From contig CM055109.1 in assembly GCA_029204225.1 (NCBI GenBank), forward strand, positions 21,074,349 through 21,138,348: DNA of 64,000 nt, given 5' to 3'. Below, one piece after another: positions 10,642 through 20,859 of the stretch. The position numbers were made by a program, and so were the translations under genes. The stretch comes from Diphasiastrum complanatum. Taxonomy: Eukaryota; Streptophyta; Lycopodiopsida; Lycopodiales; Lycopodiaceae. The notes under the pieces were generated by a model that was not told where the DNA came from, did no database searches, and saw only the letters and a list, made by a program, of their open reading frames with translations. Position 1 is the stretch's first letter; every line of letters begins with the position of its first letter.

Positions 10642-11253
10642 CTAGCATTTTTCTGGATTTAGAGAAATCTGATATTTGCGGCATCTTTCAAATACTTTCT
10701 CTAATCGATCCAGGTGGTCTGTATCTGTACTATGAACTCCCAAGTCGTCCAAGTAAATTTCAAGAAATTTCTGCAGATAATCTTTAAAAGCAAATTGCAT
10801 TACTCTTTGGAATGAACTTGGTGCATTACAGAGTCCAAACGGCATTTCCACTCCAGCAAGGTGATCCAAAATGCTTTCAGTAAAAGGTAACGGAAAGCGA
10901 TCCTTCCGTGTCACTTTATTCAATGCTTTGAGATTCACACAGATTCGCAATTTCCCATTTTTCTTAGGAACAATGACAATCGGTGAAATCCATTCTGTAT
11001 GCTCGATCTCATAAATAAAATCGGCGTCAAGAAATCTCTGAAGTTCTTTCTTTATCAAATCTGCCACATTAGGATTACATCGATAGAACTTTGTAACCTT
11101 TGGTACTGCATCAGGTACTAAAGGTATGGTATGTTCAATCACTGATGTTTGAATACCCTTCAAATCTTGATAAGTCCATGCAAAGCAATCTTGATACTTA
11201 ATAAGTAACAAACGGAGTGCTTGATACTGTTCAGGAGTAAGTTGTGATCCCAC
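10642..11253 (-). pseudogene. Reverse transcriptase of the gypsy element with a core deletion
   Basis: The 203-residue frame begins with the protease-RT linker, then IVPKKNGKLRICVNLKALNK, then MPFGLCNAPSSFQRVM and the YLDDLGVHS active-site box, ending SLNPEKC. The segment expected between SILDHLAG and MPFGLCNAP is missing: FxDxxSGYxQ and following, about 40 residues including the first catalytic Asp. The deletion is in frame, so the frame stays open but the enzyme cannot work. The second and third catalytic Asp residues (DD in YLDD) are retained. The sequence after the frame shows only remnants of the RT end. Confidence 0.92.
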
Positions 11254-11327
11254 TTGTACAGTCTTTTCCGGTTTCTTGGTTCAACAATATTCATTGGTTG
11301 CGTCCTAGTTGGGCCATCATAAACCTC

Positions 11328-12767
11328 TCAAGATTCCGGCATGTGTTCTTGAGGTTCACGATGTGCTTTAGGTAACATAATAACCACATTATCCAGTGTA
11401 TAACGTTTAAAATGCTCTGGCATATCATGTTGGACCACATTTGCCTGTTCTTTTTCGAAAGGACTTGCCTTGGATCTTCGTTTAGCCTTCTTAGCAGGAA
11501 TTGATCGTGGAGGTGATGACTTTCGGGATGATAAATCTTTCTTCACTGGTGAAGACTTCCTAGACGATGATGTCTTGCTAGAAATCTGGCTTGAAGGATC
11601 ATTCTTGACTTTTCCTTTGCCTTTATCCAATAGAGCTGGTACTTCCTTTGAATCGATCTTTTGAGGGGGATTTTCCCATTTCAGGACCGTATTATAGTGT
11701 TGCTTAGCTTGTTTCTTCGTTATCGAACCTGTGATCTTGCCTCCCTTCAATATAATTGCTATGGGCGGTTTGATTGTTGGTTCATCAGGAACATTACGCA
11801 CTCCAAATCTGGTCGGATCCATGTGATGTAGAATCTGTTCATCCGTAAGTTTTGCATTGCCATCATAAGTTAAGGCATGGCTCACTGGTATGAGATCATC
11901 CTCAATTGGATCTGGTGTAGGTTCTGTTGATATCCATGCTACATTCAGCACATTTAGTGAAAACGTGATTGGTGTATCCAAAGTTCGATCTAATAAGGAA
12001 ATCTCGCTCAACTCTGATTGAATATCTTGTTGACACATATATCCTGATGTACAATCAATTGTTGCAAGAGCTTCATTCCAATTGACAGTATCCGTTTGAG
12101 AATCGTAGTGAACTCCCAATTTTTTCTCTGGTCGATCACAAGTGTGATTCGTTGTTGATGAATCGTCATCTGCTTTTTGAACCACTGCTTTGATAGTCCA
12201 AGTCGTAGGATCAACTTTAACTGCACGTTCATGATTTTCAAAAGTGATTTTTCTGATACCCTTGTTATGAACTACTTGCGTAACTCGTAACCATGGACGT
12301 CCTAATAGAACTCGGTAGACATTTGGTGCTTCTGGTAAGTCCATCACGACGAAAGTAATGATGAACTGTACTCCTGCAATCTTGACAGGTATATCTTTCA
12401 CCATTCCTCGTGGACAAACTGTCGTTTGATCCGCTAGCTTAATAGCAAAAGTAACAGGCTTAATCTTTGTAAGGCCCCATTCTGTACATAGCTTTGTAGA
12501 AATCAGGTTAACTCCTGAACTGCCATCTATCACGGCTGCTTCTTTAAAAAATTGTCTATGTTGTATCGGCAGAGTGATATTCTTTTGTTCACTTTCCCAA
12601 GCGGCTCCAACATGGAGTACATCGTTAGATTCTTCAAATCCAACACAAAACAACGGCTCCTGGTGGACTTCTAGTTCTTCTTGAGCTAACTTTTGCGCTA
12701 AGACTTCTTTAGCTTTTGGCACCAACTTTAGGAACTCTCCTAATGAAATATTGATCTTGCTAGACAA
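11328..12767 (-). CDS. Aspartic protease region of the gypsy polyprotein
   Basis: This is a 479-residue open frame. A retropepsin-like fold is indicated by AAVIDGSSGVNLIS at about residues 72-86, the catalytic D-G-S in the setting usual for this retroelement lineage (IDGGSGVN). The later hydrophobic VLLGRPWL near residue 155 is the matching C-terminal protease block. The rest is a long linker with a Lys/Ser-rich low-complexity tail (about residues 390-440). RT follows after a short gap in another frame. The open length is unusual in an otherwise broken element. It would act as part of a Gag-Pol precursor. Confidence 0.85.
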   Translation of the reverse strand: MSSKINISLGEFLKLVPKAKEVLAQKLAQEELEVHQEPLFCVGFEESNDVLHVGAAWESEQKNITLPIQHRQFFKEAAVIDGSSGVNLISTKLCTEWGLTKIKPVTFAIKLADQTTVCPRGMVKDIPVKIAGVQFIITFVVMDLPEAPNVYRVLLGRPWLRVTQVVHNKGIRKITFENHERAVKVDPTTWTIKAVVQKADDDSSTTNHTCDRPEKKLGVHYDSQTDTVNWNEALATIDCTSGYMCQQDIQSELSEISLLDRTLDTPITFSLNVLNVAWISTEPTPDPIEDDLIPVSHALTYDGNAKLTDEQILHHMDPTRFGVRNVPDEPTIKPPIAIILKGGKITGSITKKQAKQHYNTVLKWENPPQKIDSKEVPALLDKGKGKVKNDPSSQISSKTSSSRKSSPVKKDLSSRKSSPPRSIPAKKAKRRSKASPFEKEQANVVQHDMPEHFKRYTLDNVVIMLPKAHREPQEHMPES

Positions 12768-12975
12768 AATGTTCAGGAGTAATTATGTATGCGGTGCTTC
12801 CGGTTCAGTCATCTTGAAGGGTTCTTCGTGATGATGTAATTGATCATTCATATCCGTACGTAAATTTCTTGAAGGCTGCAAATGGTGAAGACCGAACTTC
12901 AGCTGTTACTTTAGTAGCTTCAAGTTCCTCTTCTTCTTGCAGATGTTTAATCCATTGTCTCATATTTTGATATCT

Positions 12976-13482
12976 TCATTTTTCTGCATTAAGATTTGGA
13001 TAGACTCCCAATGTTGTTGGTGTTTCGTTCAATGGAATAGAATCAGCAGGTACTGGATCCACTACTGGTTCTTTTTGCTTTTGTGCTCTGGTGACCACCA
13101 TCAACGGTGCACTTGGTTTATTTGGAGCTATTGATCCTTGCTTGATGGTTATCAAATTTACAAGTGCTGCAGTTGGTGGTGGTTTCGGTCTTGCTGGACG
13201 ATCTTTATAGCAATGCCCATATTCACAATCACGACAGAATGGTACAAATTTTCCTTTATCTGGGCATTCTACAACTTTGCGATTTTCTCCACATGCAAAG
13301 CATCCAAGTGGTGCTCTGGTCCAATTTTTCGAGGCTTGTTGTTGAGCGGCAACATAAATGGCATACTGTTTTGAAGATCCACCTTTCTGATCACTACCAT
13401 AGCTCCATTGCTCAGCACTTCTGTAAGGTTCTGGTTCCATCAAATTGGCAGGAGGAGCAGAGTGTTTTGGTGGGGCAGGCAA
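12976..13482 (-). pseudogene. Gag zinc-knuckle region of the gypsy element
   Basis: The frame contains CFACGENRKVVECPDKGKF followed by VPFCRDCEYGHCYKDRP. The Cys-rich arrangement is an altered nucleocapsid: C..C near the start and C..C....C further on, rather than a simple CX2CX4HX4C. It is flanked by Pro-rich sequence. It lies between gag and protease and was probably fused with both before frameshifts at about 13500 and 12770-12970. Confidence 0.7.
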
Positions 13483-13848
13483 AGCTAGACGTTCTGGGTA
13501 TCCAAGAGTAGATTGTCACAGTCTTGCTGTTGGATTTCCTCCATACTGTGGATCTCGATATCCCATCTGGGCATACCGTTGCTAAATTATCCGAGGGTTG
13601 AAGTTGCAAAAAGCAGTCTCATGGTCAGGTGAATTACACAGATGGCAAACACTGATTTCTATTCATTTTTTCAATTGAGGACACTCGTTCACTGTGTGAT
13701 TTCCTGTACAAATAGAACATCAGATATTTTCCCTGGTAGGAAAAGTCTTTGCAAACTTCTCAGGTTCCTTGTTCGCTTCTCCGTGGAAAATTTTCAATGC
13801 TTTGATCTTCTCATCAAATTGCAACTGCAACTTTTCCATCTGTTTCTA

Positions 13849-14541
13849 CTAGGTCTTCCCAAGTTTCTCGAACTCATTGAGCATCATTTCTGCAGTAGCA
13901 TTGGCATTCGTTGATGCAATAGTGGTGGATGGTGCAGTAGTCTGCCCTTCTGTATAAGGCAACATATTGACATTTGGCTCATCATCTGAATCTTCATCCT
14001 CCTCCCGAATTGCATCGTCCATAGAATTTTGCAAAAGTGCGTACTCATTATGGCATTTCAGCTCACGTCTGATCCGTTTAGGTAGACCTGACAAAAACCA
14101 CATAATCATGGCATTTTCATTAATTAGCTCAGGTTCGCATTCAGATCTAAGACTTTTCACCCTTTTGATGTAATCTCGAACCATTTCCCGCTTTCCCATT
14201 TTAAATTTACTTAAAAGTAGGAAAGGGTCTTCCATAAACTTCTGCGGTTTGAATTGTGTGATAAGGGCTCGTTTAACAACCTCCAAATCTGTACACTCAG
14301 TTTCATCTTGGTTATAGTACCAATCTTGTGCTGCGCCTGTTAAGGCCATAGGAAACAACTTAAGTTTATCTTGAGGATAAATCTCACCATAGATCTCACA
14401 GGATTCAGCATAGGTCTATAGAAATCTAATTGGATCTATTAATCCATTATATTTGGGTAGATCCAATTGGGGTGCTCTTCTAACAATAATTGGATTGATC
14501 TCCTGTGGATCACCTCCAGGAGTAGCTCCAGGGGCAGCCAT
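13849..14541 (-). pseudogene. Gag capsid-like domain of the gypsy element
   Basis: The start codon at 14541 begins MAAPGATPGGDPQ. One in-frame TAG follows after about 45 codons, then the frame runs open through LFPMALTGAAQDWYYN (the usual F...L.G.A..W block of plant gypsy Gag), DYIKRVKSLRSECEPEL and WFLSGLPKRIRRELK. An acidic EEDEDSDDEP stretch precedes the end. The start is chosen because it lies just after the leader and continues the capsid homology upstream of the stop. Confidence 0.88.
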
Positions 14542-14779
14542 CTTTACAAATTTAGATCAAATAGATAATGAGATTGGATCTAGATTTTTTCAAAAAAACT
14601 ATCTCAGATTAGATCTGTTAGATCTATTCCGCTTTTCAAAAATCTAATTCTTTAAAAAGAAAAACTTTCCGAAATTCGATCAAAATGATAAACCTCTCAT
14701 AATCCAATTCAGAATATATCAGATTTGATCCAAATTTTGATAGAGACTTGATCTGGAAAATCAGAAACTAAAAATAGGA

Positions 14780-15430
14780 TTGGCGAAGGTTCACTAGGCC
14801 AAGGTTGGCTCGGCAAAGGTTCAACAGTGCTATTTTGGAAGAAAAAAAAAAAAAAAAACTCTCTGAACACTTTTCTGGCAATTTCTTGAAAAACAACTTT
14901 CGCCGACTTCTCAGATGGAAGATCTGACACAAATAAAACTATGGAAAAACAGGTGAAGGTTTTTGACACAAGAAAATATAGTTTCTGTAATCTTGCGAGG
15001 ATAAAAATCAAGATTTTTTGTGATCTGATCAAGAAGAATCTTTGTTGAACTCAAAAAAAAGTATTTTTCTATAAATATAATGTTTTGAAAACTTGGCAAA
15101 GGATCAAAAGTAATACTGATAATTTTGCAAAAAAGTGTCTTTTTTGGCAAAAATATGACAATATGACAACTGATCCTCTGAAACCCTTTCTATTTTTGGT
15201 ATAATTCTTCACCGACCTAGTAGTAGATAGATCTGAATCACATCTTAGCGCAGTAAATCGGACAAAGGTTCTTTTTGTGTATTTTTTAGGGTTTTGATAA
15301 TTTTTAGTGTTTTTTGGTAGTTTTTGTAATGTTTCTGAAAATTTGTTAGGATAATCTTCGCCCTTCAAACTGAAGGTTCTGTAAACAAAATCGAAGGTGT
15401 CTGCAACTTGGCGAAGGTTTTATGAAAGAG
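14780..15430. repeat. Word cluster in the gypsy leader, word GGCGAAGG(TT)
   Basis: The leader between the primer site and gag has repeated forms of GGCGAAGGTT: 14783, a degraded one at 14801 and 14813, GTGAAGG at 14953, GGCAAAGG at 15095, GACAAAGG at 15261 and GGCGAAGG at 15411. The reverse complement (CTTCGCC, TTCACCG) also occurs, around 15207 and 15356. A poly(A) tract lies at 14839-14858. It is the same word as at 9060-9440, at the opposite end of the internal region. Confidence 0.7.
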
Positions 15431-15736
15431 GGTAAAAAGTTTTGAGCCCTGATGAGGCTTTTGGCCTCTTTTTGACCAAATCTAACAAATTTGACCAATT
15501 TTTGTTATTTTCTCCGATATCTCAGATCCAGATGGATCTTAAGATTGGTGATCTGAATAGCTTTCCCTGTTTAATACTCAGATTAGATTTCAAGCAAGCA
15601 AATCCACTCAAATCAAGCAAAATAAATCCCAAACTAACCCTAAAATGGAGATCTAACACTATTCATGCCACGACAAGATGCCTAATGCAAGCTAACCATC
15701 AACCAAACATGCTGCAAACTGAAAAATTGGCGTAGC

Positions 15737-15754
15737 TCCCCGGCAACAACGCCA
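15737..15754 (-). other. Primer binding site, tRNA-Asp-like
   Basis: On the minus strand TGGCGTTGTTGCCGGGGA lies four bases inside the 5' LTR. It differs at only a few bases from TGGCGCCGTTGCCGGGGA, the primer site common in plant Athila/Tat-type elements and complementary to the 3' end of tRNA-Asp. Confidence 0.88.
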
Positions 15755-15758
15755 AAAT

Positions 15759-16502
15759 TGTAGTGGGTTTTTTCCTTGCCTAACCTGAATCCAAGATCTA
15801 GTCAATCTAGCATCAAAGAGATGAAGTTAGTTGTCACGTGTAGGTTCGTTCCCATGAGAGCGATAACATAGTTTAAATTTCAACATGAATGGAGAATCTA
15901 ACACTAACATCCATTAACACTAAGCATTAACACTACATCCATTAACCCTAAATCCACAACAATGATAGAAACTTACTCTTCTCTCTCTCCTTTTCTCTCT
16001 CACAAAAAGCATAAGAAATAGCAATCCCAATAATGATCAAACCCAACAATTAGCAAATACAAAGGAAACATGAGAAATGGAGGAAAATAGAGGAAGAGCA
16101 AGGACATTCATCAATCCATTTCTAAAGAGAACCAATCTGCTTTTATTGAAATCAGGAAATGAACATTAGGAGCAACTCGAGTTGGTCCCTTTTTATAGTA
16201 GAGAGGAGGACCCTGGCCTCTGAATCCTATTGGTCCAGTCTTGCCTCTCTTTTTATTCAAATTTAAAAAAGTGTGGGAACCATCAAAATTGGAGGGAAAC
16301 CCAACTTTATTCACTAACTTGACATTTAGGCCCTGCGACATTAAAAGTCTCGCAAAAAGGTCTGAAGTCCTTTATTAACTTTTAACTAATCAATCAAATA
16401 ACTATGTGATCATCGGGTTGGACTTACACATGCAGGGTGCCAAATCCCTCTCACTTATTAACTAGGGTTAGGGTTGCCTTGGGATCCGCAAACCTTCCAA
16501 CA
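15759..16502 (-). repeat. 5' LTR of the gypsy element, shared with a truncated neighbour
   Basis: It pairs with the left LTR over its whole length, with TG...CA ends on the minus strand. The primer site lies on its left. On its right lies not a genomic flank but another copy's polypurine tract and coding end (16503-16826), so this LTR is also the 3' LTR of that copy. Short frames inside it are not treated as genes. Confidence 0.92.
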
Positions 16503-16826
16503 GTATCCCCCACCAAAATGGTGGCGGTCCCACGACACTTACAATATGCAGTTATTGAGGACTTTTATTCGCTTCGCGCCGAATCTTAATTAAATGATAC
16601 TGCACCTTCTCCATAAAGTCGAGGCAGGCAGTATTTGAATCCAAATTGTGTGGCAGGAAACAACGGTGGGCTCCGACAATCCATTTGGAAGTTGTCCATG
16701 AGGTGAAGCGAGATTCCCAAGAGCCTCCCATCATAGCCGCACGAAAATAGAGAGGAGCAATCGGCAGCTGATCTTTGATTCGCTCTGAGGCCATCGGCTT
16801 ATTTGGATCAAATGCCAGGGGAGGAC
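16503..16826 (-). pseudogene. Truncated upstream gypsy copy: polypurine tract and end of the envelope-position ORF
   Basis: The sequence repeats 6639-6963. It carries the polypurine tract, then the last 90 or so codons of the envelope-position ORF (PLAFDPNKPMASERIKD onwards) with about a dozen substitutions and no stop. Homology ends abruptly at about 16826, where a different sequence begins. This is the right-hand remnant of a tandem arrangement LTR-internal-LTR-internal-LTR. Confidence 0.92.
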
Positions 16827-16966
16827 TTTTTATCTAGCATAGACTGGATCACTTGCCCAAGGCTTGAAACCAACCCTAGAGTATCACCAGAATCGACAGT
16901 CGTGGCAGCGGCAACAGAAGGAGGACCTGATAGTACTATCGTTGGTTGGCGTGGAATAGGTGCCAT
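16808..16966 (-). CDS. Short unknown ORF next to the truncated gypsy copy
   Basis: This frame of 52 codons begins MAPIPRQPTIVLSGPP, continues with VAAATTVDSGDTLGLVSSL and ends at a stop that lies just inside the homologous gypsy segment. Composition looks protein-like, but I do not recognise it. It may be an N-terminal part of a retroelement ORF (gag-like or envelope-position) cut by the junction at 16826. An in-frame stop lies upstream of the ATG. Confidence 0.3.
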   Translation of the reverse strand: MAPIPRQPTIVLSGPPSVAAATTVDSGDTLGLVSSLGQVIQSMLDKKSSPGI

Positions 16967-17119
16967 GGTCTCTTCTTCTTCAAAAATATCCTCCTAACCC
17001 TTCAAGCATTGTGGTGTCGAACTGTTGTGGTGATTTTACAGCTGTGTTGACCCGAAGTGTGGCTGGGCTACCTTGTGTGTGGGGTTGTTGGTTGGCATCT
17101 TCGACACCAACAGTAAATT

Positions 17120-17960
17120 CATGGATTACCAATAGAGGAGAAGCCAATAGCTACTCCTGGCAAAGAACTTCGAGAATGGAGTTTGAGAAATGACAAAGCT
17201 ATAGCAATTATTGCGTCTTCACTGCATGACAATATAATGCTAGATCTTACATCAATTTCAAATGCAAAAGATTTATGGGAAGAATTGCAACCAAGAATGA
17301 GACTCGATCTCGTAATCAAATCATGTTCTTGGAAGACCAATTAACTTACTTACAGTGGGACGGCAAAAGCCCGAACATATTCGTACGAAATATTAAAGAT
17401 TTGTTGATTTCTTTGGAGCGGAAAATGCAATCTCAAAGGAAAAACAACTTAGTTATTTTCCTCGAGCCCTACCCAGGTCAATCCACACAACTCGAACCTT
17501 ATTGGCGAAAGATGCGACAATGACACTTCAAAAGGCAATAGATAGAGTCAAAGAGAAAGTAGAAGCTCATGAACGCTATGATGACAATGGTGATTCTGAA
17601 AATGCTCTATCTACTCAGAAGAATAAATCTTCTAAGAAGTCTAAGTTTAAAAGGGAGTTGTCTAAAAAGAATGAGTCCAAGACAAATGATCAACAATCTG
17701 GAAAACAACAGAAAAATTATGGGGATAAGAAGATATGCAATAAATGCAAAAGATTAGGTCACACATAAGATAAGTGTTGGTTAAATCCAAAGATTGAATG
17801 CATTCATTGTCATAAAGGAGGTCATGCAGCAGTAGACTGCTATCAGAATTCCAGAAACAAAAAGGAGCAGAATCGAAGTGAACCTTCAGATTCAAACTAT
17901 GTCGAAGATAAAGCAGAATGCTCCAGAGCAGCAGAAGACAGGACGACAAGGAACTTAGTA
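17120..17960 (+). pseudogene. Copia Gag with two zinc knuckles, broken
   Basis: In shifting frames the sequence reads a copia Gag: ELREWSLRNDKAIAIIASSL, DLWEELQPRMR, then MFLEDQLTYLQW and RNIKDLLISLE. A Lys-rich stretch (17600-17700) precedes CNKCKRLGHT, a stop in place of the next residue, then DKCW, and a second knuckle CIHCHKGGHAAVDC (about 17795-17840). Both knuckles keep CX2CX4HX4C spacing. The first 60-70 residues of a normal Gag are missing. Confidence 0.88.
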
Positions 17961-17964
17961 GCTT

Positions 17965-18358
17965 ATGTTAGTGCTGATCTATGTTGTTCAATAGATTCTA
18001 AAACTCGAGAAGTAGTACTTGATTCGGGAGCCACCTCACATTTTGTTTCTTCGAAACAAATATTGTCTGAGTACAAGAAGATGAACTATTCAAGATTCAT
18101 TATACTTGGAGACGGTTCTAAGCATGTGCTTAATGGAACTGGTGTACTATGGCTGGACACGAATCAGGGTGACAAGAAACTGAAAGAAGTTCTCTATGTC
18201 CCTACTCTTGACAAAGATCTTCTATCCGTAGCAAAGATAGTCGATACATGCATGTCAATAACCTTCACAAAGAACTCTTGTAAATTGTTCAAGGAAGATT
18301 TTGATAACCTAGTTGCTAAAGGCAACAGAGAAGGAAATTTGTATCACTTGAACATTTG
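17965..18358 (+). pseudogene. Copia aspartic protease and pre-integrase region
   Basis: VVLDSGATSHFVSSKQ gives the catalytic DSG motif of copia protease at about 18017-18060. The region continues through ILGDGSKHVLNGTGVLWL and KEVLYVPTLDKDLLSVAKI, the conserved protease end, and ends with GNLYHLNI then a stop. Known role: it cleaves the Gag-Pol precursor in cytoplasmic particles. The frame is open over this part. Confidence 0.9.
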
Positions 18359-18374
18359 AACTAGAATCGAACAA

Positions 18375-19336
18375 GCGAATCAAACTCAAGAATCGATAGA
18401 TATACTGTGGCACAAGAGGCTATGTCACATAAACATGGAAGCCTTGTACCAAGCCAACAAAAGTCAAAGAATTGAAGGAGTCGAAATCAAAAGTAGAGAT
18501 ATTCGAACTACCTGCGAATCTTGTCTTAAAGGCAAGGTGACTAGAACACCTTTCAGTAAGGATATTTATAAAGCAACTAAGGTACTTGAAACTGTGCATT
18601 CAGATATTTGTGGACCATTCGGAGTATTTTCGTTGGGGTGATGCAAAGTACTTCATTACGTTTATTGATGACTTTAGCAAGTTCATTGTAGTATACTTTA
18701 TACGTACAAAATCTGAAGCTTTCGAGAAATTCGTTGAGATGCAATAAGTTGAAGCAGATTCGCACAGATCGTGGATGTGAGTACATCTTCAACGAATTCA
18801 AAGCTTATTGTACTAATCGAGGTATTATGCACACGAAGACTGCATCATACACACCTCAACACAATGGAATAGCTGAATGAAGGAATCGTACACTTATGGA
18901 AGTTGCTAGGTGCATGATGGCTCATGCAAAAGCACCAAAACAGTTGTGGACAGAAGTAGTGGCTACATCGAATTATCTTCAGAATTGTATTCTGAAATCT
19001 CGAATACTGGATAAAACTCCTCATGAGATATGGTGGAAGTCGAAGCCAAATCTTGCACATGTTCGGACATTCGAATGTGCAGTGTATATGCACATACCAG
19101 ACAAACTGAGAAAGAAACTCGATGAAAAAACAAAACAAGGTTTTCTAGTAGGATTCGAGTTACATTTGTCATATTATCGTGCCTATGTACCCAAAACTGA
19201 CAGAATAAAAGTTGTTCGAGATGTTAAATTTGATGAGTCAAAATACATAGCAGACAGTGATCTAGTCGGCTATAAAATTCTCAAAAACTATTATGAGCTA
19301 CCAACGATGACAGCAGCAAAAAAAAACAGAAGATGA
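18375..19336 (+). pseudogene. Copia integrase, broken
   Basis: ILWHKRLCHINMEAL and CESCLKGKVTRTPF give the HHCC zinc-binding domain. VHSDICGPFGV has the first catalytic Asp. After frame changes, IRTDRGCEY has the second Asp, and YTPQHNGIAE (then a stop) the third, Glu. Downstream is TPHEIWWKSKPNLAHVRTFE and GFLVGFELHLSYYRAYVP, the usual C-terminal copia integrase block. At least two frameshifts around 18640-18760 and a nonsense change at about 18880 inactivate it. Confidence 0.92.
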
Positions 19337-19369
19337 AAGAGATTTACCAGATTCAGAGGGAGGTCAAGA

Positions 19370-20707
19370 TCGAGTACCTGACAGACTCGAATTTTCACAT
19401 AAGTATGGAATCGACTACACTGATACTTTCTCACCGGTAGTCAAACATACATCAATTCGCTTGTTATTCGCGTATGTAGTGGCTCATGATCTGAAAATCC
19501 ATATTGTGGATGAGAGACTGCTTTCTTGCATGCAGAATTGGAAGAAGACTTATTCATGGACCAACCACTTGGTTTTGTAAGCCAAGAATATCCAGAATAC
19601 GGATGTCACATGAATAAAAGCATTTATGGTCTGAAACAAGCAGCAAGACAATGGTATAGAAAGAAGGACGAAGCACTACGTTCCTTAGGCTTCAAACCTC
19701 TATTTGTTGAATCAAATGTCTATATTAAGCATGTTCAAAATGAAATAATCATTCTAGCTGTCTATGTCGATGACACACTTATCTTCTCAAGAAGAGATAA
19801 GTTAATTTCAGATGTCAAAAGAGACATTTCTCAAATATTTGAGATCGCTGACCTAGGAGAAGCTAAAATCTATCTAGGCTTGCAGATCCAAAGAGACTTT
19901 GAAGGTGGTAAGTTGTATCTTCACCAACAAAAGTACACTCAAAAGATCATTGAAGACTTCAACATGCTCGAATGCAAAGGTGTGCATACTCCCATGATAC
20001 CTGGAACAATACTGAACAAGGCAGATTGTCCACAGACTCTCGAGGAAGAGAAGCGAATGGCCAATACACCCTATCGTAGGCTGATTGGATCATTGTTATA
20101 TCTAGCAGACAACACGAGACCTGATATAGCGTTTGCAGTATACAGGTTGAGCCAATATAATCAAAACCCAGGATCGTTGCATTGGAAGTTAGCAAAGAGA
20201 GTACTACAATATCCCCAGGAAACAAAAGACTATGGATTGTGTTATTCGAAGGAAGCTGGATTTTACATTGAATCTTACAGTGACGCAAGCTAGGCATCCA
20301 GGAAGGATGATAGCAAAAGTATTTCAGGAGGTTGTACTCTAGCATCTGGCACAACCATACTCTGGATAAGCAAGAAGCAAACAACAGTAGCTCAATCTTC
20401 CTGTGAAGCGGAATATGTAGCAGCAGCCAAGATGACAAACGAGCTGATCTAGATCAAATAGATGTTGGAAGGATTTGATGAATCTATTTTTCAACCTTAT
20501 GTCTTGTTAATGGATAACACTTCAGCAATCTATCTTACGAAAGATTCTGTATTTCATTCGAAAACGAAGCACATAGCTATCAAGTATCATGTTATTTGGG
20601 ACTTAGTCGAGAAGAAGATATTGAAGATAGTCTTCATACCTACAGAGGAAATAACAGCTGATATCTTTACAAAGCCACTTAGTAAAGCTTTGTTCAAGAA
20701 GCAGTGA
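19370..20707 (+). pseudogene. Copia reverse transcriptase and RNase H
   Basis: YGIDYTDTFSPVVKHTSIR opens RT. After a frame change the 255-residue frame from 19526 carries KSIYGLKQAARQWYRK, the VYVDDTLIF active-site box (about 19760), LGLQIQRDFEGGKLYLHQ and GSLLYLADNTRPDIAFAV. RNase H reads SYSDAS, a stop, then GGCTLASGTTILWISKKQ and CEAEYVAAAK. DNTSAIYLTKDSVFHSKTKH and ADIFTKPLSK form the last block. The early RT part (KARLVAKG block) is missing between 19336 and 19370. Confidence 0.93.
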
Positions 20708-20736
20708 AGAAGATTGGGGTTAATCCAACTGCCCAC

Positions 20737-20749
20737 TTTGAGGGGGGGC
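20737..20749 (+). other. Polypurine tract of the copia element
   Basis: TTTGAGGGGGGGC immediately precedes the TGTAG start of the 3' LTR and follows the pol stop by about 30 bases. Confidence 0.9.
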
Positions 20750-20859
20750 TGTAGAACACCTGATCAAACAGATCTCAATTCTACTAACAAAGTGCGCAGT
20801 TTACTTGACAAAGGATGAGAAACGAATGGGAACTCAAAATATTTCTATTCGTGATCAAC

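Larger units (their letters stand above)
5880..16502 (-). mobile_element. Ty3-gypsy LTR retrotransposon, 10.6 kb, defective
   Basis: The element reads on the minus strand: 5' LTR (15759-16502), primer site (15737-15754), gag, zinc knuckle, protease, reverse transcriptase, integrase, an extra ORF in the envelope position, polypurine tract and 3' LTR (5880-6638). Protease-RT-integrase order defines Ty3-gypsy. A tRNA-Asp-like primer site plus an extra downstream ORF is typical of the Athila/Tat side of that group. The internal reading is broken by stops, RNase H is lost, and RT lacks a core block, so it cannot move by itself. The two LTRs differ at many single bases and small indels, so insertion is not recent. 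The right LTR is shared with a truncated second copy (16503-16826). Confidence 0.93.
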
